Under the pieces are notes generated by a model. That model ran no database searches. It saw only the letters and a program-made list of their open reading frames with translations, and had not been told where the DNA came from. Shown piece by piece: positions 52,524 to 62,220 of a stretch of 64,000 nucleotides of DNA. Position 1 is the stretch's first letter. Each line of letters begins with the position of its first letter. Origin of the DNA: DASZIT01 sp036264255 (GTDB taxonomy: Bacteria; Actinomycetota; Acidimicrobiia; Acidimicrobiales; RAAP-2); NCBI GenBank assembly GCA_036264255.1, contig DATARI010000132.1:34909-98908 (forward strand), written 5' to 3'. Both the position numbers and the translations under genes were made by a program.

Positions 52524-54876
52524 GGATGCGGCCACCAGCACCGGTACGGGCCGACAACATCTGGTTGCCTTTGTCTTACTGCTGATCGCCACCGGGGCCT
52601 TTTTCTTCCCGGTCCTGTTCCAGGGCCAGAGCTTCACCGCCGTCCGCAACGACGAGACGATCGTCCATCCCTGGACGCCGGCGCTCCCCACCCTCGGGGT
52701 GGGACCGGTCCAGAGCGACCAGGCCGACCTCAGCTATCCGTGGCAGGTCGATCTCACCAATGCGGTGAACGAGGGCACCCTCCCGTTCTGGAACCCGAAC
52801 GCCTTCATGGGTGGCTACCCCCTCTACACCAACGGGTCGAGTGCCCAACTGTTCCCGCTCCATCTCCTCGGTGCGCTGTTTCTCTCACCCACCGCCGCCC
52901 ACGACGCCCTCTGTTTCATCGAGGTGCTGTTTGCCGGGTTCTTCACCTATCTGTTGTTGCGGGAGCTCAAGATTGGGATGGCCGGCGCCATGCTGGCCGC
53001 CGTCGCCTGGATGTTCTGCACCTTCAACATGGCCTGGCTCAATTTCGAGGTCGTCTCACCCATCCAATTCCTGCTGCCCCTCGGGCTCCTGCTGGTCCAT
53101 CGGGCCTGGCGAAAATCGACCTGGACCGCCGCGCTGATGGCCGGGCTCTGCCTCGGCATCACCATGCTGGCCGGCCACGTGCTGTGGATGGCGATCACCT
53201 GCGTGGTGGTCGGGGGTTACGCGGTGGCCCTGGCGGCACCACCGGCCTGGGAAGCGTGGCACGCCAAGGATCGGGACCGGCTCCGCCGAACGGTGGCCAT
53301 CCCGGTGGTCATGGTGGTGAGCGCCATCGGGGTGGCGGCGGTCGAACTCCTGCCGCTGGCCGCCAGCCTCGGCAACTCGCAGCGCCACTCGTTCTCGTAT
53401 TCCGATCTCTCCAAGTTCATCCCCGGCGAGGGGTCGAACGCCCTCTCGACACCGTCCACCCTCGCCCACATCTTCTACCCGATCTCCCAGCCCCTGTCGG
53501 TCTCCAACATCAACACCAGCATGATCTTCGCCGGCACCCTGACCGCAATCTTCGCCGTCGTCGGCATCTTCACCCGGCGTCCCGGGTCCGGCCTCGGCAA
53601 GTGGATCCTCTTCGGGTTCGCCCTCATCGCGGTGGGCAGCTCCTGGACCTGGCTGGCGTACCACTTCATTCCCATCTTCCGGGTCTTCTGGCCCTACGGC
53701 CGGTTGTTCCAGTGGTCGACCTTCGGCCTCGCCCTCCTGGCCGGCATCGGGCTGGATGAGACGGTCAAGGCGGTCGCCCGCCGCCAGGGGAGGATCGACT
53801 ACGGCCGAGCGACCATCATCGGGCTCGGGCTGGCGGCCCTGACCGCCGCCCAGCTGATCCCCATCGGCCGCAGCCTCAACCCGCCGTTCGCCACCATCAA
53901 CGCCTCGACCGATTTCCCGGCCACCGGGCTCATCCGGGCCATCGAGTCCTACCAGAAGCAGTCTCCCTGGCCGGCCCGGGTGGTACCGGTGTCCTCCACC
54001 TCCGCCCAGCTGCAGTCCGGGCTGCTGCTCAACCCCGGCAACTACGACCTGCTGTACAACCTCGACCTGGTGTCCGGCTACGACAGCGTCATCCCGGCGA
54101 GGACGGTCACGGTGGCCAAGTACATCGAGGGCCAGCCCCTCCAGTCACTCACCTCCGACCAGTCGCAGGCGTTCTGGCTGCTGCCCAACGAGGCCAGCAT
54201 CCGCTACAGCGAGCTCACCCGGTTCGGCGTCTCGGCCATGGCCACCCTCCCGAAATTCACCTCCCAGGCCGACTGGGGCGGTGCGGCCCGGGAGGACCTC
54301 CCCCAGTCGACCGTCTATGCCGGCAACGACGGGAACCTCATCGACCTCAACGGCGCCGACGTAGGTCCCCGGGTCGTCACCAAGGTGGCGTTCGTGAACA
54401 GCGCAAACTCCGCGTTCCAGACGTTCGTGGCCCCCAACTTCCCCTGGCAGCAGGAGGTGGTCCTGGAGAGCAGCCAGTTGAAGCGGCTGTCGACCGCCGA
54501 GAAGACGGCCATCGTCGAGATGGCGGTGGGAAAGCCGGTCACCGCCACCGTGTCGTCGGTTCAACCGGGGATCAACTCGCTGTCGATGACCGTGCACAGC
54601 AGCGGGCCCGGACTGCTGGTCATTCCCGAGAACTGGGACCAGGGATGGTCGGCGGAAGTCAACGGCCAATCGGAAACCCTGCTGCAGGGGAACTACGTGC
54701 AGCAGGTGCTACAGGTGCCGGCCGGGACCTCCACCGTGGTCCTTCGCTTCCGACCCCCGCACTTCGATCTCGGCGCCACCGTCACCATCCTGTCGCTGCT
54801 GGTGATCGTCTCAGTCGGCGTCGGTGGTTACGTTCGACGCCGCTCCGTTACCGGCACCCCCACCGTCGGAGAATGA
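52492..54876 (+). CDS. YfhO-like polytopic membrane protein
   Basis: A 794-residue membrane protein of the YfhO family, which groups with membrane glycosyltransferases. Helix one is HLVAFVLLLIATGAFFFPVLF near residues 23-43. The segment DLSYPWQVDLTNAVNEGTLP near 79-98, then FWNPNAFMGGYPLYTN near 99-114, carries the DxxxPW and N...GG..... motifs of the family's extracytoplasmic active loop. About ten further helices run to residue 460; a large non-membrane domain and a final helix ATVTILSLLVIVSVGVGGYV near 764-783 follow. It overlaps the methyltransferase gene by 32 bases. A glycan-modifying role is inferred. Confidence 0.8.
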   Translation: MTALHGSMVTRDAATSTGTGRQHLVAFVLLLIATGAFFFPVLFQGQSFTAVRNDETIVHPWTPALPTLGVGPVQSDQADLSYPWQVDLTNAVNEGTLPFWNPNAFMGGYPLYTNGSSAQLFPLHLLGALFLSPTAAHDALCFIEVLFAGFFTYLLLRELKIGMAGAMLAAVAWMFCTFNMAWLNFEVVSPIQFLLPLGLLLVHRAWRKSTWTAALMAGLCLGITMLAGHVLWMAITCVVVGGYAVALAAPPAWEAWHAKDRDRLRRTVAIPVVMVVSAIGVAAVELLPLAASLGNSQRHSFSYSDLSKFIPGEGSNALSTPSTLAHIFYPISQPLSVSNINTSMIFAGTLTAIFAVVGIFTRRPGSGLGKWILFGFALIAVGSSWTWLAYHFIPIFRVFWPYGRLFQWSTFGLALLAGIGLDETVKAVARRQGRIDYGRATIIGLGLAALTAAQLIPIGRSLNPPFATINASTDFPATGLIRAIESYQKQSPWPARVVPVSSTSAQLQSGLLLNPGNYDLLYNLDLVSGYDSVIPARTVTVAKYIEGQPLQSLTSDQSQAFWLLPNEASIRYSELTRFGVSAMATLPKFTSQADWGGAAREDLPQSTVYAGNDGNLIDLNGADVGPRVVTKVAFVNSANSAFQTFVAPNFPWQQEVVLESSQLKRLSTAEKTAIVEMAVGKPVTATVSSVQPGINSLSMTVHSSGPGLLVIPENWDQGWSAEVNGQSETLLQGNYVQQVLQVPAGTSTVVLRFRPPHFDLGATVTILSLLVIVSVGVGGYVRRRSVTGTPTVGE

Positions 54877-56433
54877 CTCCGGAGTGAGTTGGGTGCTCCC
54901 CTCCAGCGCCAGCTCGGCCCCGCCGACCACGGTCACCACCTCGGAACGCACCGGGGGGACCAGCTCGCAGAGGAACTGGTAGGCGAACAGCGTCGGGTAG
55001 ACCTTCAGGCCGACCTTCTCGACGGCCTGGATGAGCCGCACCACCATCGACGGGTTGTCGCTCATCCCGGGCCCGAGGGTCTCCGCCGGAAACCCGAGGG
55101 GCGTCTCCACCTTGAGGTGGTAGCCGCCGACCCGGAGGAGGCGGCGGAAGCTTCGCCGGTTGTAGAACCGGAGGTGGGTGCTGTCGAGAATCCCGCGCTG
55201 GTCGTACTCGAAGGTGCCGATCAGCGACCGGAGCCTCGGGTACCAGTGCCCCACGTTGGGCACGCTCACCAGCATGAACCCGTCCGGCTCCAGAACGTCC
55301 TTGAACTGGGCCAGCAGACGCTCGGGGGTGGCCAGGTGCTCCAGAACGTCGGCCGCCACCACCACGTTGTAGCCGGAGCCGACCTCGCTCGGCAGCCCCT
55401 TTCCGAGATCGGCCTGAATGAACTCCGACATCCGGTCGGTGACCCCGGGATGCTCGAACAGATCGACCCCCACCACCGTGTGCCGCCCGGTCAGGATCTC
55501 GGACGTCCAGCCGGCCGCGCAGCCGACATCGAGGATGCGGGACGGCTGCTCCTTGGCCAGTCGGGAGATGATGGCCTGGTGGGAGCTGGTGGCGGCGTCC
55601 CGCATGGCGTAGTCGGTTCCCACCGAGGCCAGGTGACCGGCGCCGAAGCCCTTCTGCTGCAGCCGCCAGGCGAGCGAGTCGATGACGACGTCCTTGGCGT
55701 ACTTCATGCCGTTGACGTAGGAGACTTCGTCGCCGTAGTAGGTCGGGATCGGAACCTCCCCGATATGCCCGCCGGCCGAGAGCACCTGGAGGAGGATCTC
55801 GGTGTCGAAGTCGAACCCGTCGCTGTTCCCGTTGAAGTCGATCTTCTTGAGGACATCGACGGCATAGGCCCGGTAGCCCGAATGCCATTCGGCCAGATGG
55901 ATGCCGGTGATCCAGTTCTGGAAGGTGGTGAGGATCCGGTTCCCGACGTACTTGTAGAGGGGCATGCCGCCGCGGCGGGCCCCGCCCTTGGTCAGCATCC
56001 GGGATCCAAGGACCGCGCTCGCCTCCCCCCGTTCGATGGGGGCGATGATGTCCTCGATGATCTCCGGTGCGTACTGGCCGTCGCCGTGCAACAGCACCAC
56101 GCAGTCGAGATCGTTGTCGATGGCCCAGTGGTAGCCCGCCTTCTGGTTCCCCCCGTAGCCGAGGTTCACCGGCTGGCGGACGAGGGTGAGCGGCAGCTGG
56201 GGATGGAGCAGCCGCCAGTCCCAGGCCATGTTGTAGGTGGCGTCCCCCGAGCCGTCGTCGCTCAGCCAGACCCCGGCGCACCGGTTCCAGAACGTCTCGG
56301 GAATGCGGTCGAGCACCGCGTGGATGGTGGCTTCGGCGTTGTAGGCCACCAGAATGATGCCGACCCGGAAGCCGGCGTCGGGCCGCGGCGGTATGCCGTT
56401 GCTGCGGCTGGTTCCCTCGTTCACGAACATCAA
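54811..56433 (-). CDS. Glycosyltransferase family 2 - methyltransferase fusion protein
   Basis: A 540-residue two-domain protein. Residues about 24-250 are a DPM1-like GT-A glycosyltransferase: VGIILVAYNAEATIHAVLDR, VWLSDDGSGDATYNMAWDW, VLLHGDGQYAPEIIEDIIAP (DxD-type DGDG-like DGQ) and NSDGFDFDTEILLQ. Residues about 285-480 are a class I methyltransferase: RILDVGCAAGWTSEILTG, VVVAADVLEHLATPERLLAQ and DGFMLVSVPNVGHWYP. The last 66 bases overlap the end of the YfhO-like gene tail to tail. Together with that gene it suggests polyprenyl-linked or envelope glycan assembly. Confidence 0.88.
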   Translation of the reverse strand: MMFVNEGTSRSNGIPPRPDAGFRVGIILVAYNAEATIHAVLDRIPETFWNRCAGVWLSDDGSGDATYNMAWDWRLLHPQLPLTLVRQPVNLGYGGNQKAGYHWAIDNDLDCVVLLHGDGQYAPEIIEDIIAPIERGEASAVLGSRMLTKGGARRGGMPLYKYVGNRILTTFQNWITGIHLAEWHSGYRAYAVDVLKKIDFNGNSDGFDFDTEILLQVLSAGGHIGEVPIPTYYGDEVSYVNGMKYAKDVVIDSLAWRLQQKGFGAGHLASVGTDYAMRDAATSSHQAIISRLAKEQPSRILDVGCAAGWTSEILTGRHTVVGVDLFEHPGVTDRMSEFIQADLGKGLPSEVGSGYNVVVAADVLEHLATPERLLAQFKDVLEPDGFMLVSVPNVGHWYPRLRSLIGTFEYDQRGILDSTHLRFYNRRSFRRLLRVGGYHLKVETPLGFPAETLGPGMSDNPSMVVRLIQAVEKVGLKVYPTLFAYQFLCELVPPVRSEVVTVVGGAELALEGSTQLTPESFSDGGGAGNGAASNVTTDAD

Positions 56434-56756
56434 CGCTACCTCGTAAGTTCTGGGCCCATCAGGCGGGCGCGGGGTGGGGTGGATCCTCGATACCCGCAGG
56501 TCAGGTTGTCGAGCAGGTGGTCGCGTCTCCGACTGGGAACATCGGTCGGCGGGCCTTCGATCTTTAGGCCCCCGGCGGTGGTCGGGGTTGTCTGCTCTAG
56601 TGTCGGAGAGCGAAGGCGGGGTTCGACTCGACGGATCCGGAGGCCCGGACTGGGACTCCGCACTAGAACAGGTTCTATACTGCTTTGCCGAGCGTCCTCC
56701 GGCCGATCAGCCGGTCCCGATGCCGTCTGTCTCACCCATTCCAAAGGAGAACCGTC
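56434..56756 (+). promoter_or_regulatory. Thiolase promoter region with KstR-like site
   Basis: The 323-base gap holds no gene. TAGAACAGGTTCTA at 56664-56677 matches the form TnnAACnnGTTnnA and overlaps a -10-like TATACT at 56676-56681. AAAGGAGA seven bases before the ATG is the ribosome-binding site. A repressor bound at this site would cover the promoter. Confidence 0.65.
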
Positions 56757-57917
56757 ATGGCCCAGCCGGTAATCGTCGAAGCGGTCCGCACCCCCATCGG
56801 CAAGCGCAACGGATGGCTTTCGGGCTTCCATGCCGCCGAGCTGCTGGGCAATGCCCAGGTGGAATTGGTGAAGCGGGCCGGGGTGGACCCCGGTGACATC
56901 GACCAGATCGTCGGCGGCTGCGTGACCCAGGCGGGGGAGCAGGCCTCCAACGTCACCCGGACCGCCTGGTTGAGCCAAGGCCTCCCCTACGAGGTGGCGG
57001 CCACCACCATCGACTGCCAATGCGGCTCGGCCCAGCAGGCCAACAACTTCGTGGCCAACCTCATCAGCGCCGACGCCATCGATGTCGGGATCGCCTGCGG
57101 GGTGGAGGCGATGAGCCGGGTCGGCCTCGGCGCCAATGCCTACAACGGCCCCGGCAAGTCGAAGCCGGATGATTTCCCCTGGGACATGCCCGACCAGTTC
57201 GGCGCGGCCGAGCGCATCGCCAAGAAGTACGGCATCACCCGGGAAGACGTCGACTGGCTCGGGTTCGAGTCGCAGCGCAAGGCGGCAGTGGCGGTGGCCG
57301 AGGGGCGCTTCGACCGCGAGATCGCTCCGCTGGAGGCGCCGGTGGTCGGCCCCGACGGCCCGACCGGCGAGCGGACGCTGGTGTCCCGGGACCAGGGCCC
57401 CCGGGAGACCACCCGGGAAGGCCTGGCCGGTCTCAAGCCGGTCTCCCCGGACGGGATGCACACCGCCGGCAACAGCTCCCAGATCTCCGACGGCGCCGCC
57501 GCGGTGCTGTGGATGTCGGAGGACCGGGCCACCGCCTCCGGGTTCCGGCCCCGCGCCCGCATCGTCGCCCAGACCCTGGTCGGGTCCGATCCCTACTACC
57601 ACCTCGACGGTCCGATCGCCGCCACCACCAAGGTCCTGGCCAAGGCGGGGATGACGATGGACGACATCGATCTCTTCGAGGTCAACGAGGCGTTCGCCTC
57701 GGTGGTGATGTCCTGGGGCAAGGTCCACGAGGCGGACTGGGACAAGGTGAACGTGAACGGGGGCGCCATCGCCCTCGGCCACCCGGTCGGCTCCACCGGC
57801 GCCCGGTTGATCACCACCGCCCTCCACGAGCTCGAGCGCACCGACGGCCAACTGGCCCTCATCACCATGTGCTGTGGCGGGGCGCTGGCCACCGGCACCA
57901 TCATCGAACGCATCTGA
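56757..57917 (+). CDS. Acetyl-CoA acetyltransferase (thiolase)
   Basis: A 386-residue thiolase. EAVRTPIGKRNGW near residues 7-19, the nucleophile cysteine region TIDCQCGSAQQANNF near 83-97, the GNSSQISDGAAAVL loop near 238-251, NEAFASVV near 311-318, NGGAIALGHPVGSTGARL near 335-352 and the second cysteine MCCGGALATG near 370-379 define the family. ATG 56757 has a strong AAAGGAGA site. It heads an operon with enoyl-CoA hydratase and a thioesterase behind a KstR-like operator. Direction (degradative or synthetic) is not proven, but the context favours catabolism. Confidence 0.93.
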   Translation: MAQPVIVEAVRTPIGKRNGWLSGFHAAELLGNAQVELVKRAGVDPGDIDQIVGGCVTQAGEQASNVTRTAWLSQGLPYEVAATTIDCQCGSAQQANNFVANLISADAIDVGIACGVEAMSRVGLGANAYNGPGKSKPDDFPWDMPDQFGAAERIAKKYGITREDVDWLGFESQRKAAVAVAEGRFDREIAPLEAPVVGPDGPTGERTLVSRDQGPRETTREGLAGLKPVSPDGMHTAGNSSQISDGAAAVLWMSEDRATASGFRPRARIVAQTLVGSDPYYHLDGPIAATTKVLAKAGMTMDDIDLFEVNEAFASVVMSWGKVHEADWDKVNVNGGAIALGHPVGSTGARLITTALHELERTDGQLALITMCCGGALATGTIIERI

Positions 57918-57978
57918 CCAGAAACGGATCTGATCAGAGACGCATCTGACCGGATTGAACCCGCCCGAGGAGGCACCC

Positions 57979-58770
57979 GTGAGCACTGAGCATCTGGACT
58001 TCGAGATCCAGGGATCGACCGCCATCGTCACCATGAACCGGCCGGAGGCCAAGAACGCCCTCTCCGGCCCCATGCTGGTCGGCATGGTCGACGCCTGGTA
58101 CGAGATCGACTCCAACGACGACATCCGCTTCGCCATCCTCACCGGGGCGGGGGGAACCTTCTGCGCGGGGATGGACCTCAAATCGATGTCCGGCCCCGGC
58201 ACCGAGTCGGTCAAGGAGCGGATGGCCGAGGACCCCGACCTCCACTGGAAGGCACTCCTCCGCCACTACTCGCTGAAGAAGCCGCTGATCGCGGCGGTGG
58301 AGGGCTGGGCGGTGGCCGGGGGCACCGAGATCCTCCAGGCCACCGACATCCGGGTGGCCGGCGAGGGTGCCAAGTTCGGCGTCTTCGAGGCCCGCCGCGG
58401 ACTGTTCCCCTTGGGCGGCTCGACGGTCCGCCTCCGCCGCCAGATCCCCTTCACCGTGGCGATGGACCTGCTCCTCACCGCCCGGGAGGTGTCGGCCCAG
58501 GAGGCCAAGGAGATCGGGCTGATCGGCCGGGTGGTTCCCGACGGGACCGCGCTGGACGCCGCCAAGGAGATCGCCAACGTGATCGCCGCCAACGGACCCC
58601 TGGCGGTAGAGGCCATCAAGGCCTCGGTCAAGGCCACCGAGGGCGTCCCCGAGGAGGAGGCGCTGAAGATGGAGTTGGAGTTCGGCTGGCCGATCTTCGC
58701 CACCGAGGACGCCAAAGAAGGGCCGAAGGCCTTCGCCGAGAAGCGCACCCCCAATTTCCAGCGGCGGTAG
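57979..58770 (+). CDS. Enoyl-CoA hydratase/isomerase
   Basis: A 263-residue crotonase-fold protein. The oxyanion-hole segments are RPEAKNALSG near residues 21-30 and GAGGTFCAGMDLKSM near 56-70, with a second GWAVAGGTEILQATDIRVAG near 107-126. The catalytic loop FGVFEARRGLFPLGGS near 132-147 has one acidic residue in place of the two seen in true hydratases, so an isomerase or other crotonase activity is possible. GTG 57979 was chosen because GAGGAGG lies six bases upstream. It follows the thiolase by 61 bases. Confidence 0.9.
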   Translation: MSTEHLDFEIQGSTAIVTMNRPEAKNALSGPMLVGMVDAWYEIDSNDDIRFAILTGAGGTFCAGMDLKSMSGPGTESVKERMAEDPDLHWKALLRHYSLKKPLIAAVEGWAVAGGTEILQATDIRVAGEGAKFGVFEARRGLFPLGGSTVRLRRQIPFTVAMDLLLTAREVSAQEAKEIGLIGRVVPDGTALDAAKEIANVIAANGPLAVEAIKASVKATEGVPEEEALKMELEFGWPIFATEDAKEGPKAFAEKRTPNFQRR

Positions 58771-58785
58771 GGCAATGGTGAACCG

Positions 58786-59556
58786 ATGAGCAACCCCGGG
58801 CCGGTGGACACGCTGACCCAGCCGGGCAGCCCGCGGCTCCGGCTGGCTACGGCGATGAGGCTGCTGATCGACGATGCGGTGGCCGCCGACCTCGACAACT
58901 CGGTGGTCACCGAGGCCGCGGAGGCGGTCGAGGAGTTGCACGCCAAGCTGCTGGCGGCGGCCGGGCCGGTCAAGCGCCCGCGGGGGCAACCCGACATGGC
59001 CTCGGCCGCTCAGGACTTCTTCCCCACCAGCCCGGTGATGGGCCTGGCCAACCCGATCGCCCCGCCGGTGATCGTCACCGTCGTCGACGGGGCGGACGGC
59101 GGCCCCCGGGAGATTCGGGGCGAGGCCAACTTCGGGTTCCCCTACGAGGGTCCCCCCACCTGCGTGCACGGAGGGGTGATCGCCGAGACCTTCGACGAGG
59201 TCCTCGGGGCTTGCTGCATCGTGTCCGGCAACCACGGGATGACCGGCACCCTGACCATCCGTTACCGGAAGCCGACCCCGCTCCGGACCGATCTCCGGAT
59301 CGAGGCCCGCTACCTGCGCCGCGACGGCCGCAAGATCTATGCCTGGGCCGGCATGTACCACGGCGATCTGCTGACCGCCGAAGCCGACGGGCTGTTCATC
59401 GATGTGGCCCCCGCCCAGTTCGTGGCCATCGCCGAGGGGAACATCGACAGCGCCGATCCGGTGATGCTGGCCGCCATCCGGGCGGAGGCGGCCCGGGAGG
59501 GCGCGGCCTCCGACGTCCAGGTCATCGACCCGAGTTTGTTGCCCAAGCCCGATTGA
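58786..59556 (+). CDS. PaaI-like hotdog thioesterase
   Basis: A 256-residue hotdog-fold protein. The C-terminal domain has the motif GPPTCVHGGVIAETFDEVLG near residues 123-142 (HGG with the downstream acidic residue), TGTLTIRYRKPTPLRTDL near 154-171 and KIYAWAGMYHGDLLTAEADG near 183-202. An extra N-terminal helical region of about 90 residues precedes it. Such proteins hydrolyse acyl-CoAs; the third place in a thiolase/crotonase operon fits release of pathway thioesters. Substrate unknown. Confidence 0.85.
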   Translation: MSNPGPVDTLTQPGSPRLRLATAMRLLIDDAVAADLDNSVVTEAAEAVEELHAKLLAAAGPVKRPRGQPDMASAAQDFFPTSPVMGLANPIAPPVIVTVVDGADGGPREIRGEANFGFPYEGPPTCVHGGVIAETFDEVLGACCIVSGNHGMTGTLTIRYRKPTPLRTDLRIEARYLRRDGRKIYAWAGMYHGDLLTAEADGLFIDVAPAQFVAIAEGNIDSADPVMLAAIRAEAAREGAASDVQVIDPSLLPKPD

Positions 59557-59574
59557 AGCTCCGGCCCCCTCCGG

Positions 59575-60558
59575 CTAGCTGCTGCCGCCACAGGAGCTCC
59601 CGCCACAGGAGCTCCCTCCACACGAGCTGCCGCCGCTACTGCCGCTGTCGGAGCCGCCACCGGAACCGCCACCGTCTCCACCGCCGCTGGAGCTCCCAGT
59701 GTCGGTAACTCCGCCGTAGTTCCCGCTGTCGGTGACTCCGCTGGCGCTGCCGCTGTCGGCATGGGATCCGCCTCCGTCGCCGCTATGACTCATCGCCTCG
59801 TGGCTTCCCCCATCGGGTGAGCCAGCACCGCTGTGAACCTTGCCTTCGTTGGAAGAGCCGCCGCACGAATGACCGGTGTCGGGCTGGACTCCGTGGGAAT
59901 GCTCGGCGCCGGGATGGTGGCCACTGTCGTGGAACTCGCCGGCTTGGGCGAACAGCCAGGGATTGAAGGTGTCCTGGATCCATCGGTTTTGGTCCGGATC
60001 GAGTTGTTGGGGCAAGCGCCGGGGGGCGAACGGCAGCACCTGGTGCCGCAGGCACCGCCATGGCGGGGCGGCACTGCAGCTGGTCGTGCCGCAGTCGAAC
60101 GTCCACCACTGACCGTCGGGGAGGCCCAGGGCGGCATCGACGGTGAAGAGGGTCGGGAGGCCGAGCTTGGGATCCACGATGTGGTCATCGGCGCACGCCA
60201 TCCCGAAGGTGCGGGCCATCCCCTCGCCGTTGAGGACCTGGGCCTGTTGGTCATTCATCGAGCGCTCCGGCGAATGGTGCAGGTCGTGGCCGTAGGCGCC
60301 CAGGCAGAACTCCTTGTAGAACACGGTGTGGAGGATGAACTCGTGCCAGAGGAGGTCCACCGCCCGTGACGGCATGCCCAGGAGCTCCGGGCCGGCCACG
60401 TGCAGGCGCAACCACTGGCGCAGCCCCTGGAAGGCCGGTTCCAGCGACATGAGGTGGGGGTAGGCCTTGGAGAGGTCATGCCCCAGGCTGGTGGGGAACT
60501 GGTAGTTGGCGACGAATTCCTGCCTCCGACGTACCGCCCGCGCCTTACTCCCAAACAC
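59575..60558 (-). CDS. GRDP-like protein with Gly/Ser/His/Cys-rich tail
   Basis: A 327-residue protein. The first 190 residues carry VDLLWHEFILHTVFYKEF near 67-84, then CLGAYGHDLHHSPE near 85-98, resembling glycine-rich-domain (GRDP-type) proteins, and DCGTTSCSAAPPWRCLRHQV near 153-172. From residue 210 the sequence becomes low complexity: HDSGHHPGAEHSHG, then Gly/Ser/Asp runs and a C-terminus of four SSCGG-type repeats. Such tails are seen after membrane or surface domains in actinobacteria, but no membrane segment is evident. It is convergent with the thioesterase gene. Function unknown. Confidence 0.7.
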   Translation of the reverse strand: MFGSKARAVRRRQEFVANYQFPTSLGHDLSKAYPHLMSLEPAFQGLRQWLRLHVAGPELLGMPSRAVDLLWHEFILHTVFYKEFCLGAYGHDLHHSPERSMNDQQAQVLNGEGMARTFGMACADDHIVDPKLGLPTLFTVDAALGLPDGQWWTFDCGTTSCSAAPPWRCLRHQVLPFAPRRLPQQLDPDQNRWIQDTFNPWLFAQAGEFHDSGHHPGAEHSHGVQPDTGHSCGGSSNEGKVHSGAGSPDGGSHEAMSHSGDGGGSHADSGSASGVTDSGNYGGVTDTGSSSGGGDGGGSGGGSDSGSSGGSSCGGSSCGGSSCGGSS

Positions 60559-60669
60559 CGCCAGAAGCTAGCACCGGCCGGCCAGGAAAGCCCTGGAAGA
60601 TCGGGCTCGCACCGGGTCCCAGGGCGGAGCCGGAGGAGCCCGGAGCCGGCTCCCGTCGCCCCGCAGGGA

Positions 60670-62220
60670 TCAGATCTTTTCCCGGCCCACCCAGTAGGGG
60701 TCACGCAGCTTGCGTTTGTAGAGCTTGCCGTTCGGGTCCCGGGGCAGCGCCTCGGTGAAGTCGATCGACTTCGGGAGCTTGAACTTGCCCAGCCGGGTGG
60801 CGCAGTACTCGAGGATCTCGGCAGCCAGCTCGGGGGAGGGCTCGACCCCGTCGGCCGGCTCGATGACCGCCTTGATCTCCTCGCCCCAGTCGTCATGGGG
60901 GATGCCGAACACCGCGGCGTCGCCGACTTTGGGGAAGCTGAGCAGGACGTTCTCGATCTCGGCCGGGTAGATGTTGGCCCCGCCGGAGATGATCATGTCG
61001 ATCTTGCGGTCCCGCAGGAACAGGTAGCCGTCCTCGTCGATGAGGCCGACGTCGCCGACGGTGAAGTACTTGCCGATCCGGTTGCTCTCGGTCTTCTTCT
61101 TGTCCTTGTGGTACTCGAAGGTTGCGTTTTGCATCGACATGTAGACGGTGCCGATGACGTTGGGCTCGTCGATCTTGTTGCCGTCGTCGTCGAAGATGGC
61201 GATCTCGGAGATGGGCCACGCCTTCCCGACGGTGCCCGGCTTCTCCAGCCACTCGGCGGCGGTCACCAGGGTGCCCCCGCCCTCGGAGGCGGCGTAGTAC
61301 TCGTCGATGGCGTTGCCCCACCACTCGATCATCTTGTACTTGACGTCCACCGGGCAGGGGGCGGCGGCGTGGATCATGTGGCGGAGGGAGGACATGTCGT
61401 AGCTGTTCCTGGTTGCCTCCGGGAGGGCCAACAGTCGGTGGAACTGGGTAGGCACCATATGCGAGCAGGTCACCTTGTACTTCTCGATCAGCTGCAGCAT
61501 CTCCTCGGGGATCCACTTGTCCATCACCACCACGGTGTGGCCGAGGTGGATGCTGGCGCCCGCGAACCGCATCACCGCGGTGTGGTAGAGCGGCGACCCC
61601 ACGATGTGGACGTTGTCGTCCTGGGGCTGGACCCCGAACAGGAACAGGATCCCCGACAGGCCGAGGGCGGCGTCCTCGGGGGAGAGGCCGGTCAGCTTCC
61701 GGAAGACACCCTTGGGGTTTCCGGTGGTGCCCGAGGTGTAGTTCATGGTGTCACCCACGGTCCGATCGGTCGGGTCGTCGGTGGGCTGGGCGTCCCGCAG
61801 CCCGGCGAACGACTCGAAGCCGTCGATGGTCCCGACGGCCAGCCGTGCGCTGTCGGGGAGCTCGGCCTCCTTGGCGGCGTCGGCGGCCACGTCGGCGAAC
61901 CGGTCGTGGGCCACGAACACCTTGGCCCCCGAGTCCTTCAGGATGTAGGCGACCTCGGGACCGATCAGGTGGTGGTTGATCGGCACCAGGTACCACCCGG
62001 CCTGGAGGGCGGCCAGGTAGACCTCGAACATCTCCACCCCGTTGGGAAGGAGGGTGGCCACCACGTCCCCGGTCTGGAGCCCCCGCTGGCGGAGGGCGTG
62101 GACCACCTGGTTGGTCCTGCCCAGCAGTTGGCTGGCGGTGAACTCTTTGCCGGTGGGGTCGACCAGGGCCAGGTGGTCGGGATACTCGTGTGCCAGTGCC
62201 CAAAACCCAAGATCGCCCAT
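60670..62220 (-). CDS. Acyl-CoA synthetase (AMP-forming, FadD-like)
   Basis: A 516-residue ligase that activates carboxylic acids with ATP and CoA. The P-loop NYTSGTTGNPKGVFRK is near residues 159-174, YAASEGGG near 285-292, YFTVGDVGLIDEDGYLFLRD near 385-404, and the C-terminal catalytic lysine in NGKLYKRKLRD near 496-506. ATG 62220 was chosen over the more distal 62313 because the family fold starts there and GGGGAAG precedes it. The gene is divergent from the SDR gene across a shared palindrome. The substrate may be a steroid side chain or fatty acid. Confidence 0.92.
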   Translation of the reverse strand: MGDLGFWALAHEYPDHLALVDPTGKEFTASQLLGRTNQVVHALRQRGLQTGDVVATLLPNGVEMFEVYLAALQAGWYLVPINHHLIGPEVAYILKDSGAKVFVAHDRFADVAADAAKEAELPDSARLAVGTIDGFESFAGLRDAQPTDDPTDRTVGDTMNYTSGTTGNPKGVFRKLTGLSPEDAALGLSGILFLFGVQPQDDNVHIVGSPLYHTAVMRFAGASIHLGHTVVVMDKWIPEEMLQLIEKYKVTCSHMVPTQFHRLLALPEATRNSYDMSSLRHMIHAAAPCPVDVKYKMIEWWGNAIDEYYAASEGGGTLVTAAEWLEKPGTVGKAWPISEIAIFDDDGNKIDEPNVIGTVYMSMQNATFEYHKDKKKTESNRIGKYFTVGDVGLIDEDGYLFLRDRKIDMIISGGANIYPAEIENVLLSFPKVGDAAVFGIPHDDWGEEIKAVIEPADGVEPSPELAAEILEYCATRLGKFKLPKSIDFTEALPRDPNGKLYKRKLRDPYWVGREKI

